From Gammaproteobacteria bacterium (lineage in GTDB: Bacteria > Pseudomonadota > Gammaproteobacteria > Xanthomonadales > SZUA-36), in assembly GCA_024275935.1 (NCBI GenBank), contig JAJRYF010000081.1:1-40190 (forward strand): a stretch of 40,190 nucleotides of DNA, given 5' to 3'. Below, piece after piece: positions 19,009 to 27,179 of this stretch. Both the position numbers and the translations under genes were made by a program. How positions within the stretch are numbered: position 1 is the first letter of the stretch; every line of letters starts with the position of its first letter. The notes under the pieces are model-generated. The model had not been told where the DNA came from. It saw only the letters and a program-made list of their open reading frames with translations, and searched no databases.

Positions 19009-20609
19009 TGAAAATACGCGCACAAATAGGTATGGTGCTGAACTTGGATAAATGTATTGGCTGCCATACATGCTCGGTTACTTGCAAAAATGTCTGGACC
19101 TCCCGCGAGGGGACGGAGTATGCCTGGTTTAACAATGTGGAAACCAAGCCCGGCATAGGTTTCCCCAAGGAGTGGGAAAATCAGGATAAATGGAATGGTG
19201 GTTGGCAGCGCAAGTCAGGTGGAAAGATTCAGCCTAAACAAGGTGGTCGCTGGCGGATTCTATCCAAGATTTTCGGTAATCCAGATATGCCGGAAATTGA
19301 TGATTATTACGAACCCTTTACCTTTGATTATGACCATTTGCAAAATGCAAATGAGGCAAAAGCCCAGCCCACAGCTCGTCCGCGGTCATTGATTACTGGC
19401 AAGCGGATGGAGAAAATAAACTGGGGGCCAAACTGGGAAGAAATCCTTGGCACTGAATTCGAGCATCGGCGGAAAGATTACAATTTCAGAGACATGGAAG
19501 AGGAAATGTATGGTGAGTTTGAAAATACATTTATGCTGTATTTGCCGCGCCTGTGTGAGCATTGCCTGAACCCAACCTGTGTGGCTTCTTGTCCATCAGG
19601 GTCAATCTATAAGCGCGAAGAAGATGGCGTTGTACTGGTTGATCAGGATAAATGTCGGGGCTGGCGTATGTGCATTTCTGGTTGTCCATACAAGAAAATT
19701 TATTATAACTGGAAGTCTGGTAAGGCTGAAAAATGCACGCTGTGCTATCCGCGCCTGGAGAGCGGCGAGCCTACGGTATGCTCTGAGACTTGTGTCGGGC
19801 GTATCCGTTATCTTGGCGTTATGTTATACGATGCCGATCAGATTGAGGCTGCTGCCAGTATTCCCAATGAAGAAGATCTATACCAAGCGCAGTGCGATAT
19901 TTTTCTTGATCCTCACGACTCAGAAGTTATTGCTCAGGCCCGTAGAGATGGCATTCCAGAAAACTGGATAGAGGGCGCACAAAATTCACCGGTTTACAAA
20001 ATGGCGATGGACTGGAAGGTGGCGTTACCGTTGCACCCAGAATACAGAACTTTACCTATGGTTTGGTATGTCCCGCCACTCTCTCCCATCCAGAATGCGG
20101 TTGAGTCTGGTAAGTTGCAGACCAACGACATTATGCCTGATATTGACTCCTTAAGGATTCCGGTGAAGTATCTGGCGAATCTTTTAACTGCCGGCAAGGA
20201 AGAGCCGGTAGTGCTGGCGCTTAAACGCATGATAGCCATGCGTCACTTTATGCGTGGTGAGTTGATTGAAGGTAGTAGCGATTTGGCGGTTTTGGAGGAA
20301 GTAGGTCTAACCGAAGAGCTGGTTAAGGACATGTATAAAATCATGGCGCTGGCAAATTACGAAGACCGCTATGTTATTCCAACTGGGCATAGAGAGGAGA
20401 CACTGGATGCGTATGGAGAAAGCGGATCCTGCGGCTTTAGTTTCGGCAATGGTTGCTCCACCCACTCCAATAGTGAGCTAGATTTATTCGAAAACCCCAA
20501 GAGTTGGCGTGGGCGCTGTGGATCCGGTAAGGACAACCGCGTGAATACCTTATTTACACAGGGCGAAACCAGTTTATCTGTAGGTCGCCGTACCGGCAAA
20601 AGTAAGTAA
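19008..20609 (+). CDS. narH: Respiratory nitrate reductase, iron-sulfur beta subunit
   Basis: The 533-residue electron-transfer subunit passes electrons from NarI hemes to NarG through four Fe-S clusters. The first ferredoxin-like motif is C16-x2-C19-x2-C22-x3-C26. The others follow near residues 184-265: CEHCLNPTC...C, CRGWRMCISGC and CTLC with later Cys residues. The Trp in CRGWRMC replaces a Cys, the usual sign that this centre is [3Fe-4S]. The ATG overlaps the narG stop by one base (TAATG). The length is slightly above the E. coli protein (512). Confidence 0.97.
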   Translation: MKIRAQIGMVLNLDKCIGCHTCSVTCKNVWTSREGTEYAWFNNVETKPGIGFPKEWENQDKWNGGWQRKSGGKIQPKQGGRWRILSKIFGNPDMPEIDDYYEPFTFDYDHLQNANEAKAQPTARPRSLITGKRMEKINWGPNWEEILGTEFEHRRKDYNFRDMEEEMYGEFENTFMLYLPRLCEHCLNPTCVASCPSGSIYKREEDGVVLVDQDKCRGWRMCISGCPYKKIYYNWKSGKAEKCTLCYPRLESGEPTVCSETCVGRIRYLGVMLYDADQIEAAASIPNEEDLYQAQCDIFLDPHDSEVIAQARRDGIPENWIEGAQNSPVYKMAMDWKVALPLHPEYRTLPMVWYVPPLSPIQNAVESGKLQTNDIMPDIDSLRIPVKYLANLLTAGKEEPVVLALKRMIAMRHFMRGELIEGSSDLAVLEEVGLTEELVKDMYKIMALANYEDRYVIPTGHREETLDAYGESGSCGFSFGNGCSTHSNSELDLFENPKSWRGRCGSGKDNRVNTLFTQGETSLSVGRRTGKSK

Positions 20610-20620
20610 CCAGGATATAG

Positions 20621-21379
20621 ATGATGAAAACATTAAAGATTTTAGGTTGTCTCCTGACATACCCAAACACACAGATGGTTGCAGCACTGCCAGAATTTCG
20701 CCAACTGCTTGAAAAAGAAAAATGGCTCTCGGAAGAGTCGTTGCAGCCCTTGGATCGGTTGATGGAGTGGATGACAGATCAGGATATTCTTGATTTACAG
20801 GAAGAATTTGTCGCTCTGTTCGATCGCACGCCTTCTTTGTGTCTGCATTTGTTCGAGCATGTACATGGAGATTCTCGTGACCGTGGCCAGGCACTGGCTG
20901 ATTTATCCGGTGTCTACAAGGATGCTGGTCTACTAATTTGTACTGAGGAAATGCCGGACTTTTTGCCACTGTTCCTTGAGTACCTTTCAGTGCTTGAGGT
21001 CAGTGAAGCTGCGCAGAACTTGGGAGAAATCGCCAATGTTTTGGGCGTGCTTTCTGGCCGCCTTCGAAACCGGCAATCCCCTTATGTTGCGGTGCTTGAT
21101 GCATTAGTTGCGGCAGCGCTTAAAAAACCGGATGAAAAGGCAGTAGCAGCGGCGCTTAAAGAGGCGGCCGGGGCAGCCAGTACACTTACTGAGCTGGATG
21201 AGTCTTGGGAAGAGCAAAATGCCTTTGAGAATTCATTACAAACCACAGGGGTTGGTGCTGATGCAGGCTGTCCCAACATAAATAACACAAATAATACAAG
21301 TAACACACCTGGTCGCATCAACTTGCTAAGCACTGAAGTAACTAGCGGGTCTGCGGATAAAAAGGAGATGCGCAGATGA
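20621..21379 (+). CDS. narJ: Nitrate reductase assembly chaperone
   Basis: NarJ is a cytosolic chaperone that binds the NarG N-terminus and permits molybdenum cofactor insertion and membrane docking; it is not part of the final enzyme. The 252 residues contain the TorD/DmsD-type helical core, with ...FVALFDRTPSLCLHLFEHVHGDSRDRGQAL..., the most conserved NarJ block, and LPLFLEYLSVL. The C-terminus (about 220-252) is an Asn/Thr/Ser-rich unstructured tail with repeated N-T units. ATG at 20621 is directly followed by a second in-frame ATG. AGGAT precedes it. It overlaps narI by four bases. Confidence 0.95.
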   Translation: MMKTLKILGCLLTYPNTQMVAALPEFRQLLEKEKWLSEESLQPLDRLMEWMTDQDILDLQEEFVALFDRTPSLCLHLFEHVHGDSRDRGQALADLSGVYKDAGLLICTEEMPDFLPLFLEYLSVLEVSEAAQNLGEIANVLGVLSGRLRNRQSPYVAVLDALVAAALKKPDEKAVAAALKEAAGAASTLTELDESWEEQNAFENSLQTTGVGADAGCPNINNTNNTSNTPGRINLLSTEVTSGSADKKEMRR

Positions 21380-22050
21380 ATTTCTTTCTGTTCCAGATAT
21401 TCCCATACATTGCCATTGCGGTACTTTTATTGGGCAGTTTGTTACGCTTTGACCGCGATCCATACTCCTGGCGCTCCAAGTCAAGCCAGTTATTACGCCG
21501 TAAGCAATTGATAGTCGGCAGCGTGCTATTTCATCTAGGCATTATTACTATCCTGTTTGGGCATATTGTGGGGCTACTTACACCTATCGCAATCTTTGAC
21601 GCATTGGGAATTACCCATAGTGCGAAACAAATACTGGCGATAGCTGCTGGCGGGATTGCAGGTGTGTTCTGTTTTATTGGAATAATAATGCTGCTCCATC
21701 GGCGGCTCTTCGACCCGCGTATTAGGGCAACCAGCTCCTTTGCTGATATTGCGGTTTTGGTATTACTACTGGCACAGCTTTCCCTTGGTATGTACAGCAT
21801 CGTTATATCCCTGCAACACCTGGATGGGTATGAGATGGTCAAGTTCATGAACTGGGCACAGCACATAGCCACCTTCCGTAGTGGCGCACATGAGTTCTTG
21901 GCAGATGTAGATATAGTCTTCAAGCTGCATATAGCACTGGGCCTGTTTATTATGTTTATCTGGCCGTTTACCCGCCTTGTGCATGTGTTTAGCGCGCCAG
22001 TGGGCTTTGTGTTTCGGCCCTACCAAATTGTTCGTAAGCGGGAGACTTAA
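21376..22050 (+). CDS. narI: Respiratory nitrate reductase, cytochrome b gamma subunit
   Basis: The 224-residue integral membrane subunit oxidises quinol and carries two b hemes. Five hydrophobic segments are visible. The four axial heme ligands are conserved: His53 and His63 in LFHLGIITILFGHIVG, and His185 and His203 in KLHIALG...TRLVHVFSAP, matching E. coli His56, 66, 187 and 205 in number and spacing. The gene starts inside the end of narJ (ATGA) and is followed after three bases by the PpiC gene. Confidence 0.97.
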   Translation: MNFFLFQIFPYIAIAVLLLGSLLRFDRDPYSWRSKSSQLLRRKQLIVGSVLFHLGIITILFGHIVGLLTPIAIFDALGITHSAKQILAIAAGGIAGVFCFIGIIMLLHRRLFDPRIRATSSFADIAVLVLLLAQLSLGMYSIVISLQHLDGYEMVKFMNWAQHIATFRSGAHEFLADVDIVFKLHIALGLFIMFIWPFTRLVHVFSAPVGFVFRPYQIVRKRET

Positions 22051-22053
22051 GTT

Positions 22054-22821
22054 ATGCCGACTACCACAGAGATCAGCGTAAACGGGGTGAAAATCACAGC
22101 AGAACAAATAAATTCTGAAGTGCAGTATCACCCGGCAAAAAGTTTGCAAAGTGCCCAGCACGAAGCGACGCAAGCCTTGGTTATTCGAGAGCTGTTGTTG
22201 CAACGAGCGGTCGAGATAAAACTTTGTGAGCAGGCTGCGGCAGCTGTTAAAACCGATGAAATTTTGGGGGACTTATTGGCACAGGAAATGCAGGTTATTG
22301 AAGCTGATGAAGATGCTTGCAGGGGCTTTTATGCCAGTAGTAAGCAGCAGTTTTTTACTGCCCCATTATTTGAAGCCTCCCACATTCTTTACCCTGCTTC
22401 AGCAGATGACAATGAGGCAAGAAATTTAGCAGCTACAAAAGCGCAGAAGGCTTTGGATAGGATTCAGAAAAGCCCCGAGCTTTTCAGCACCATTGCAGCC
22501 GCTGAGTCTGCCTGCTCTTCAGCTAAGACTGGTGGTCATCTTGGGCAAATTGCAACAGGTCAGACCACGCCAGCATTCGAGGCAGCACTTTTGGAGATGC
22601 AGGCAGGTGATATTTCGCCTCAGCCAATAGCCAGTGAGTTCGGTTATCACCTGCTTATGGTGCATAAGCGCAGCGAGGGTAAGCAGTTACCCTTTGAGGC
22701 TGTAAAGGAATGGATTACCGATCACTTATCCAGGCAGAGCTGGCAGCAGTCTTTTAGCCAATATGTTCAGTTTCTGGCAGGGCAGGCAGAGATTAGTGGG
22801 TTTCAGCTTAGATCTAGTTAG
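22054..22821 (+). CDS. Nar-linked parvulin-type peptidyl-prolyl isomerase
   Basis: The 255-residue protein has a helical N-terminal region (about 1-110) and a parvulin/rotamase domain (about 110-215) with FEASHILYPAS, the acidic/Gly block KTGGHLGQIATGQTTPAFEAAL and SEFGYHLLMVHKR. It has no signal peptide, so it should act in the cytosol. NifM-like PpiC proteins of this type sit at the end of nar operons in Pseudomonas, and the three-base gap from narI indicates cotranscription. A role in folding or maturing a Nar subunit is an inference from that position. GGGAG precedes the ATG. A molybdopterin gene (moaA) often follows in Pseudomonas; none does here. Confidence 0.88.
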   Translation: MPTTTEISVNGVKITAEQINSEVQYHPAKSLQSAQHEATQALVIRELLLQRAVEIKLCEQAAAAVKTDEILGDLLAQEMQVIEADEDACRGFYASSKQQFFTAPLFEASHILYPASADDNEARNLAATKAQKALDRIQKSPELFSTIAAAESACSSAKTGGHLGQIATGQTTPAFEAALLEMQAGDISPQPIASEFGYHLLMVHKRSEGKQLPFEAVKEWITDHLSRQSWQQSFSQYVQFLAGQAEISGFQLRSS

Positions 22822-23315
22822 TACACTGAGTGCTGCAAGTGCGTAGTCATTTATATGTTGCCAAACATTGTTATCCCGTTAACTTAATATCGTCATGCCG
22901 GACTTGATCCGGTATCTAGTAAGTCATTGCAAGCTCTAGATTACGAATAAGTGCTGTGCACTTTCCGGAAAGACGAATAAAAACCAAGTAAACCTACCCG
23001 CACTATTGTCGGCAATGCGAGGTTTTCTCTCGTGGCAAAAATGGTAATGGTTCTTCCGAGTGCCTGTCCCGTGGTTTGGTGGTTTTGCCGTGGTTTTGGC
23101 TGGACATGCACATCTTCAGAACCATCCTACACGAACCCCAGCATTTTGCCGATTGGTTTGTGCTGCTTAATGGGTAAAAATAAGCTCCCAAAAGTAGCAA
23201 GGCATTGCGGTTGCCAACATGCCCATCCCATGTTCACCTCCTATGTAATCGCCTTGTATGATGAAGTTAACATCACTCCGGCATCAATAGCGTACAGCTT
23301 TAGGGCATAGGTTTG
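22822..23315 (+). other. Intergenic stretch without a convincing gene; structured or decayed DNA
   Basis: About 500 bases separate the nar operon from the M16 genes. The first part holds a palindromic repeat (listed separately). The part from about 22980 to 23300 has several inverted repeats: GGCAAAA 23034-23040 with TTTTGCC 23083-23089, ATGGTTCT 23047-23054 with AGAACCAT 23118-23125, and AACATG 23216-23221 with CATGTT 23229-23234. Short open frames exist on both strands, including a 92-codon plus frame (23032-23310) with unlikely Cys/Trp-rich composition, and a 34-codon minus frame (23231 to 23127) behind a strong GGAGG site. None resembles a family I know. It may be a decayed gene, a repeated element or a structured RNA. 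Confidence 0.4.
22891..22975 (+). repeat. Palindromic repeat element (85 bp), imperfect ends
   Basis: The element starts CGTCATGCCGG (22891-22901) and ends CCGGAAAGACG (22965-22975), an imperfect terminal inverted repeat. Inside are ATCTAG/CTAGAT and AAGTGC-TGT-GCACTT, so the RNA would fold into a branched hairpin. The left end 'CGTC-T-CCGG' resembles the element at 34048, suggesting a dispersed family of non-coding palindromic repeats. It follows the last nar gene and may stabilise or end its transcript. Confidence 0.55.
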
Positions 23316-23344
23316 TTGTGTTCAGCACACCAAGGCTGTATATT
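23316..23344 (+). promoter_or_regulatory. Candidate sigma-70 promoter for the M16 peptidase pair
   Basis: TTGTGT (23316-23321) and TATATT (23339-23344) are 17 bases apart, giving a start near 23351, close ahead of the ATG at 23368. The -10 matches in five of six positions. Confidence 0.45.
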
Positions 23345-23367
23345 TGTTTTTTTCAAAGGTGATTCTC

Positions 23368-24714
23368 ATGCAAAAAATTGTCTTCGCTCTATTTCTGGGG
23401 TGGCTCCTAGCTACTCCATCGACTGCTATGGCAGCTGGTAAAACCTTGCCATACCCAATCCATCAGCACCGGCTAGATAATGGCTTGAATGTAGTCACAG
23501 TACCCTTTGATTCCCCGGGACTTGCAGCTTTCTATATTATTACCCGGGTGGGTGCCCGTAATGAGGTAGAGCCTGGAGTTACTGGGTTTGCTCATTTTTT
23601 TGAGCACATGATGTTTCGCGGTACGGATAAATACCCTAAGGAAAAATACAGTGCAGCCCTGAAGTCGATAGGCGCTGCGGCTAACGCTAATACCAGCCAG
23701 GATCGGACTGAGTACCATATGGTTGGTAATGCTGAAAAGTTGGAGCTAATGTTTGAGCTGGAAGCAGATCGTTTTCAGAACCTAAAATACTCTGAGCACG
23801 AATTTAAGACTGAGGCTGGTGCAGTTAAAGGCGAGTACACCAAGAACTTTGCCTCACCTTATCAGCAGTTGCGAGAAAAACTAGTTGAAACTGCCTTTAC
23901 CACTCACACTTATTCGCATACCACCATGGGCTATTTTAAAGATATTGTTAATATGCCCAATCAGTTTGAATACTCGCGTGAATTTTTTGATCGCTATTAT
24001 CGCCCAGAGTACAACACCATACTGGTAGTTGGTGATGTCAGTCAGCAGCAGGTTAATGCGCTGGCAGAAAAATACTTTGGTGAATGGCAGCGCGGCAGCT
24101 ATGTTTCCGAAGTGCCGGTGGAGCCAGAGCAGACCGAAACTCGTTATACACACCTGAGCAATGGCAGTATCCCGCCATACATCTCCTTGAGTTATAAAGT
24201 GCCGGCTTTCTCTGATAGCAGCATGGATATGCCGGCGTTAGATGTGCTGGCATCGATAGTTTTTTCGAATACTTCCGAGCTGTATAAAAAACTGGTTATA
24301 GATGAACAGAAGGCGCGCTTTCTTGGCGGGGGAGCTCACGATAGTAGGGATCCCAGTCTGTTCACTGTGCAAGCATCGTTGATGGACAAGGCTGATATTC
24401 CCTATGTGATGAAAGAAATAGAGAAAGCGATTGAAAAAGTCGCAAAAGAGGGTGTTGATCCACAATTATTGGCGACTACCCGCTCAAATATAAAATATAG
24501 CTTTGCCATGTCGATTGATACCCCGACCGTTATTGCCCGGTCACTCAGCCATTATATTCAGTTAACCGGAGACCCGGAATCACTGAATCGACTCTACGCA
24601 CTTTATGACAAGGTGAGTGAGGAGGATATTAAACGGGTTGCCGGGAAATACTTGCGCCAGCAGCGCCTGACAATTGCCACTATCTCCGCTGATGAAAAAG
24701 GAGCATTGAAATGA
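23368..24714 (+). CDS. Secreted M16 zinc peptidase, catalytic partner
   Basis: The 448-residue protein has a signal peptide (about 1-23, ending AMAA) and an inverzincin motif H76-F-F-E79-H80, with the third zinc ligand Glu156 in EAGAVKGEY, 75 residues after His80. The two M16 halves span about 30-240 and 240-448. It should degrade peptides in the periplasm, forming a heterodimer with the next gene product. ATG 23368 is preferred over an upstream in-frame TTG at 23344 because AAAGGTGA lies at the right distance and the signal peptide then starts MQKIVFALFLG. It overlaps the partner gene by four bases. Confidence 0.93.
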   Translation: MQKIVFALFLGWLLATPSTAMAAGKTLPYPIHQHRLDNGLNVVTVPFDSPGLAAFYIITRVGARNEVEPGVTGFAHFFEHMMFRGTDKYPKEKYSAALKSIGAAANANTSQDRTEYHMVGNAEKLELMFELEADRFQNLKYSEHEFKTEAGAVKGEYTKNFASPYQQLREKLVETAFTTHTYSHTTMGYFKDIVNMPNQFEYSREFFDRYYRPEYNTILVVGDVSQQQVNALAEKYFGEWQRGSYVSEVPVEPEQTETRYTHLSNGSIPPYISLSYKVPAFSDSSMDMPALDVLASIVFSNTSELYKKLVIDEQKARFLGGGAHDSRDPSLFTVQASLMDKADIPYVMKEIEKAIEKVAKEGVDPQLLATTRSNIKYSFAMSIDTPTVIARSLSHYIQLTGDPESLNRLYALYDKVSEEDIKRVAGKYLRQQRLTIATISADEKGALK

Positions 24715-26261
24715 GACTGTTTAGAAATACTATGATCTCCCTGCTGGTGTTGACATTCGCGCTGCCACTTTTTGCAATAGAGGTGGTTGAGCATCGGCAG
24801 CCACAGGCTAACAAAGTAGTCTTTATGCTACGCTTTGATAATGGCTCGATAGCCGATCCTGCGGATAAAAAGGGTCTGACTTATGCAACTGCGGCGATAA
24901 TGACTGGAGGCGGTGCCGGCGCTATGGAGTACGCTGATATTCAGCGTAAAATGAAACCATGGGCTGCGTTTTACGGTTCCGGGGTCGATAAACAAGTCAG
25001 TTCTTTTTTCTTTCAGGTGCCCGTAGACTTTGTTGGTGAGTTTTATCCATTACTGAAAAACGTGCTGTTATCACCTGATTTCAACGAGAAAGACTTTGCT
25101 CGCTTAATGAAATCTCAGCAGAATTATGTAGATCAGGTGGTGCGCGCATCTTCTGATGAAGACTACAGCAAGTTTGCCCTTGAAGACCAGTTATTCCGTG
25201 GCGGTAATATGCAAAGCCTGATACAGGGAACCTCGGCTACAGTTAAAAACATTAGTCTGGATGATATCAAGGCTCATTACAACAAGGTGTTTACCCGTAA
25301 TAATGTCATGCTGGGAATAGCCGGCAACTATAGCGATGAGTTGTTGCAACGCTTCAAAGCCGACATGGAAAAATTACCGGCCACTGCCTATACCAAGGTA
25401 AAGCCATCTGTAGCGCGCAGCCCCAATGGTATTGAAGTGGAAATTATTGCCAAAGATAATACCTTTGGTTCTGCCATATTCACTGGTGCGCCATTGGCGA
25501 TTACCCGTGCGGATGATGAGTTTATTGCGCTAATGATTGCCAACTCATGGATAGGCGAGCATCGTAAGTCCTATTCTCGCCTGTATCAGAAAATTCGTGA
25601 GACCCGGTCGATGAATTATGGTGATTACTCTTATATCGAATGGTACAGCAATGGTGGCCGTAACCAGTTGCCACCTGCCGGTGTACCCCGTGCGTCTAAC
25701 TATTGGTCCATCTGGATCCGCCCGGTACAGATTGCTAAGCAGTTACAGGCACAGTATGAGGAGCTGGCGGATGTCAAAATTGGTCACGCCCACTTTGCCT
25801 TCAGATTGGCGCTGCGGGAATTTGACTTGCTAATTAAGAACGGCATGAGTGTGGATGAGTTTGAGGCTACCAAAACCTTCCTGCGTAGCTACAGCAAACT
25901 TTACGCTCAGGGTCCAGCGCAACAGCTAGGCTGGTTGATGGATTCACGCTTCTATGGGCGTAATGATTACCTGAAGGAGCTGGATGCTTTGCTGGAAAAA
26001 ACCACTCTGGCTGAGGTTAATAGTGCCATTCGCAAACACTGGCAGACCAAAAATATGTTTGTCACCATCGTAACCGATACCAGTGAGGCGCAAGCCTTAG
26101 CGGATAGTTTGATTAATAACACGCTATCGCCAATGTCGTACGCCAATGTGGTGAAATCGGGGTTGTCTGAAGATGTGCTGACGGAAGATGATGAAATTGC
26201 CGCTTATCCATTGAATGTGAAAAGCGTAAAGATTATCAAGTCAGCCGATACTTTTAAATAG
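24711..26261 (+). CDS. Secreted M16-like protein lacking the zinc motif, partner subunit
   Basis: The 516-residue protein has an N-terminal signal peptide (about 1-22) and M16 fold segments, with an M16 C-terminal type region around 200-400 containing the R/Y block RLYQKIRETRSMNYGDYSY. Where the catalytic partner has HFFEH, this sequence reads YATAA (58-62), so it cannot bind zinc. Such catalytic/non-catalytic pairs are known for two-component M16B peptidases, where the inactive subunit supplies the Arg/Tyr substrate-binding pair. Start and partner stop overlap as ATGA, indicating coupled, roughly equal synthesis. Confidence 0.92.
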   Translation: MRLFRNTMISLLVLTFALPLFAIEVVEHRQPQANKVVFMLRFDNGSIADPADKKGLTYATAAIMTGGGAGAMEYADIQRKMKPWAAFYGSGVDKQVSSFFFQVPVDFVGEFYPLLKNVLLSPDFNEKDFARLMKSQQNYVDQVVRASSDEDYSKFALEDQLFRGGNMQSLIQGTSATVKNISLDDIKAHYNKVFTRNNVMLGIAGNYSDELLQRFKADMEKLPATAYTKVKPSVARSPNGIEVEIIAKDNTFGSAIFTGAPLAITRADDEFIALMIANSWIGEHRKSYSRLYQKIRETRSMNYGDYSYIEWYSNGGRNQLPPAGVPRASNYWSIWIRPVQIAKQLQAQYEELADVKIGHAHFAFRLALREFDLLIKNGMSVDEFEATKTFLRSYSKLYAQGPAQQLGWLMDSRFYGRNDYLKELDALLEKTTLAEVNSAIRKHWQTKNMFVTIVTDTSEAQALADSLINNTLSPMSYANVVKSGLSEDVLTEDDEIAAYPLNVKSVKIIKSADTFK

Positions 26262-26282
26262 TGAGTTAAAGATTGTGTATTT

Positions 26283-26315
26283 CTAAGAGGCGGGCATTTT
26301 TTGCCTGCCTCTTAG
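26283..26315. terminator. Hairpin between convergent genes
   Basis: A 14-base stem (CTAAGAGGCGGGCA, 26283-26296) pairs with TGCCTGCCTCTTAG (26302-26315) with one mismatched pair around a T5 loop. It lies 21 bases after the M16-like stop and just beyond the 3' end of the convergent propeller gene, so it can serve both. The lack of a T-run after the stem makes it a weak intrinsic terminator, or an mRNA 3'-end stabiliser. Confidence 0.6.
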
Positions 26316-26323
26316 CAGCAGCG

Positions 26324-27175
26324 TTACTTGCTATTTACCAGCGCTAATTTACTTTCGTCTGGGCTAACTGCCAGACGAGATAGATTTTCTAGGCCGTATC
26401 CGCGCAAATCAGTAACTAGCTGCCAGCGGTCATCAGTAACTTGGCGCTGGTATATCTTACTGCCCATGGTGGTCCACAAAGTACCGCTGGAACTAATGGC
26501 AAAGTCCTCCTGATCCAGAAATAAATTGGCAACTTCGGTTTTGCTATCCGGCGGCGAGAAGGCCATTATTTTCCATGGCTCAGAGGATTTGTCTACATAT
26601 AGGAGCTGCCCGCTTTCAGGATGAGTAGCGAGCGCACGGCCAATGCGGGTAGCCACTGATAACTGTTCACCCTCGCTGGCATACAGGCGCAACTCAAAAG
26701 GTTCTGGTAGCAGGAACAAGGCGGCGGAGCCACCGGAGTACCAATTGTAGTAACCAATAGTGCTAAGCTCTTTGGCAAGTACCTTGAAATCCCCGCTATC
26801 AAGGTCTAGCAGGGTGAAGTGCTGGGCGCCATCCATTGTTACCTGCACTACACTTAAACTTTTTTCATGTGGTGCCGGTTGCGGTGAATACTCACTCTCA
26901 GGTGTTTTGGTTAGTCTTATTTGCAGTTGCAAGGGTAAATCGTAGTACCAGATATCAGTTTGGTTGTTATCGCTACGGCTGTAGTAGATTTTCTGGCCAT
27001 CAGCACTAAATGCCGGCTGGTTATCATATCCTGGGTGCTGGCTAATATTGACTGGTGCTGAATTATCTACAGATAAATCCAGCAAGAATATTTCAGCTTC
27101 CGGTGGGGCATCGGCAGCAATTAATTGCTGGCACATTAGTAGTAGTAAAATAGGTGTTAGTGATTTATTTGACAT
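26324..27175 (-). CDS. Secreted WD40-like/TolB-like beta-propeller protein
   Basis: The 283-residue protein starts with a signal peptide (about 1-20, ending LIAA) and has PD40-type propeller repeats: NISQHPGYDNQPAFSADGQKIYYSR and, near the C-terminus, LSRLAVSPDESKLALV are the recognisable 'P-FSPDG--I-Y-S' blades. It is shorter than a full six-blade TolB propeller. The function is unknown; a scaffold or binding role in the periplasm is an inference from the fold. It starts four bases after the rnd stop, so the two genes form an operon although one product acts in the cytosol and the other outside it. Confidence 0.75.
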   Translation of the reverse strand: MSNKSLTPILLLLMCQQLIAADAPPEAEIFLLDLSVDNSAPVNISQHPGYDNQPAFSADGQKIYYSRSDNNQTDIWYYDLPLQLQIRLTKTPESEYSPQPAPHEKSLSVVQVTMDGAQHFTLLDLDSGDFKVLAKELSTIGYYNWYSGGSAALFLLPEPFELRLYASEGEQLSVATRIGRALATHPESGQLLYVDKSSEPWKIMAFSPPDSKTEVANLFLDQEDFAISSSGTLWTTMGSKIYQRQVTDDRWQLVTDLRGYGLENLSRLAVSPDESKLALVNSK

Positions 27176-27179
27176 TTCT

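Noticed and set aside
23032-23310. 92-codon plus-strand frame before the M16 gene
   Set aside because: It is Cys/Trp-rich with no family resemblance, no clear ribosome-binding site and competing open frames on the other strand; kept only as part of the unexplained stretch.
22976-23315. RNase P RNA, tmRNA, SRP RNA or CRISPR in the nar-M16 gap
   Set aside because: The conserved RNase P and SRP core sequences and a tmRNA tag were looked for and not seen, and there are no regularly spaced direct repeats.
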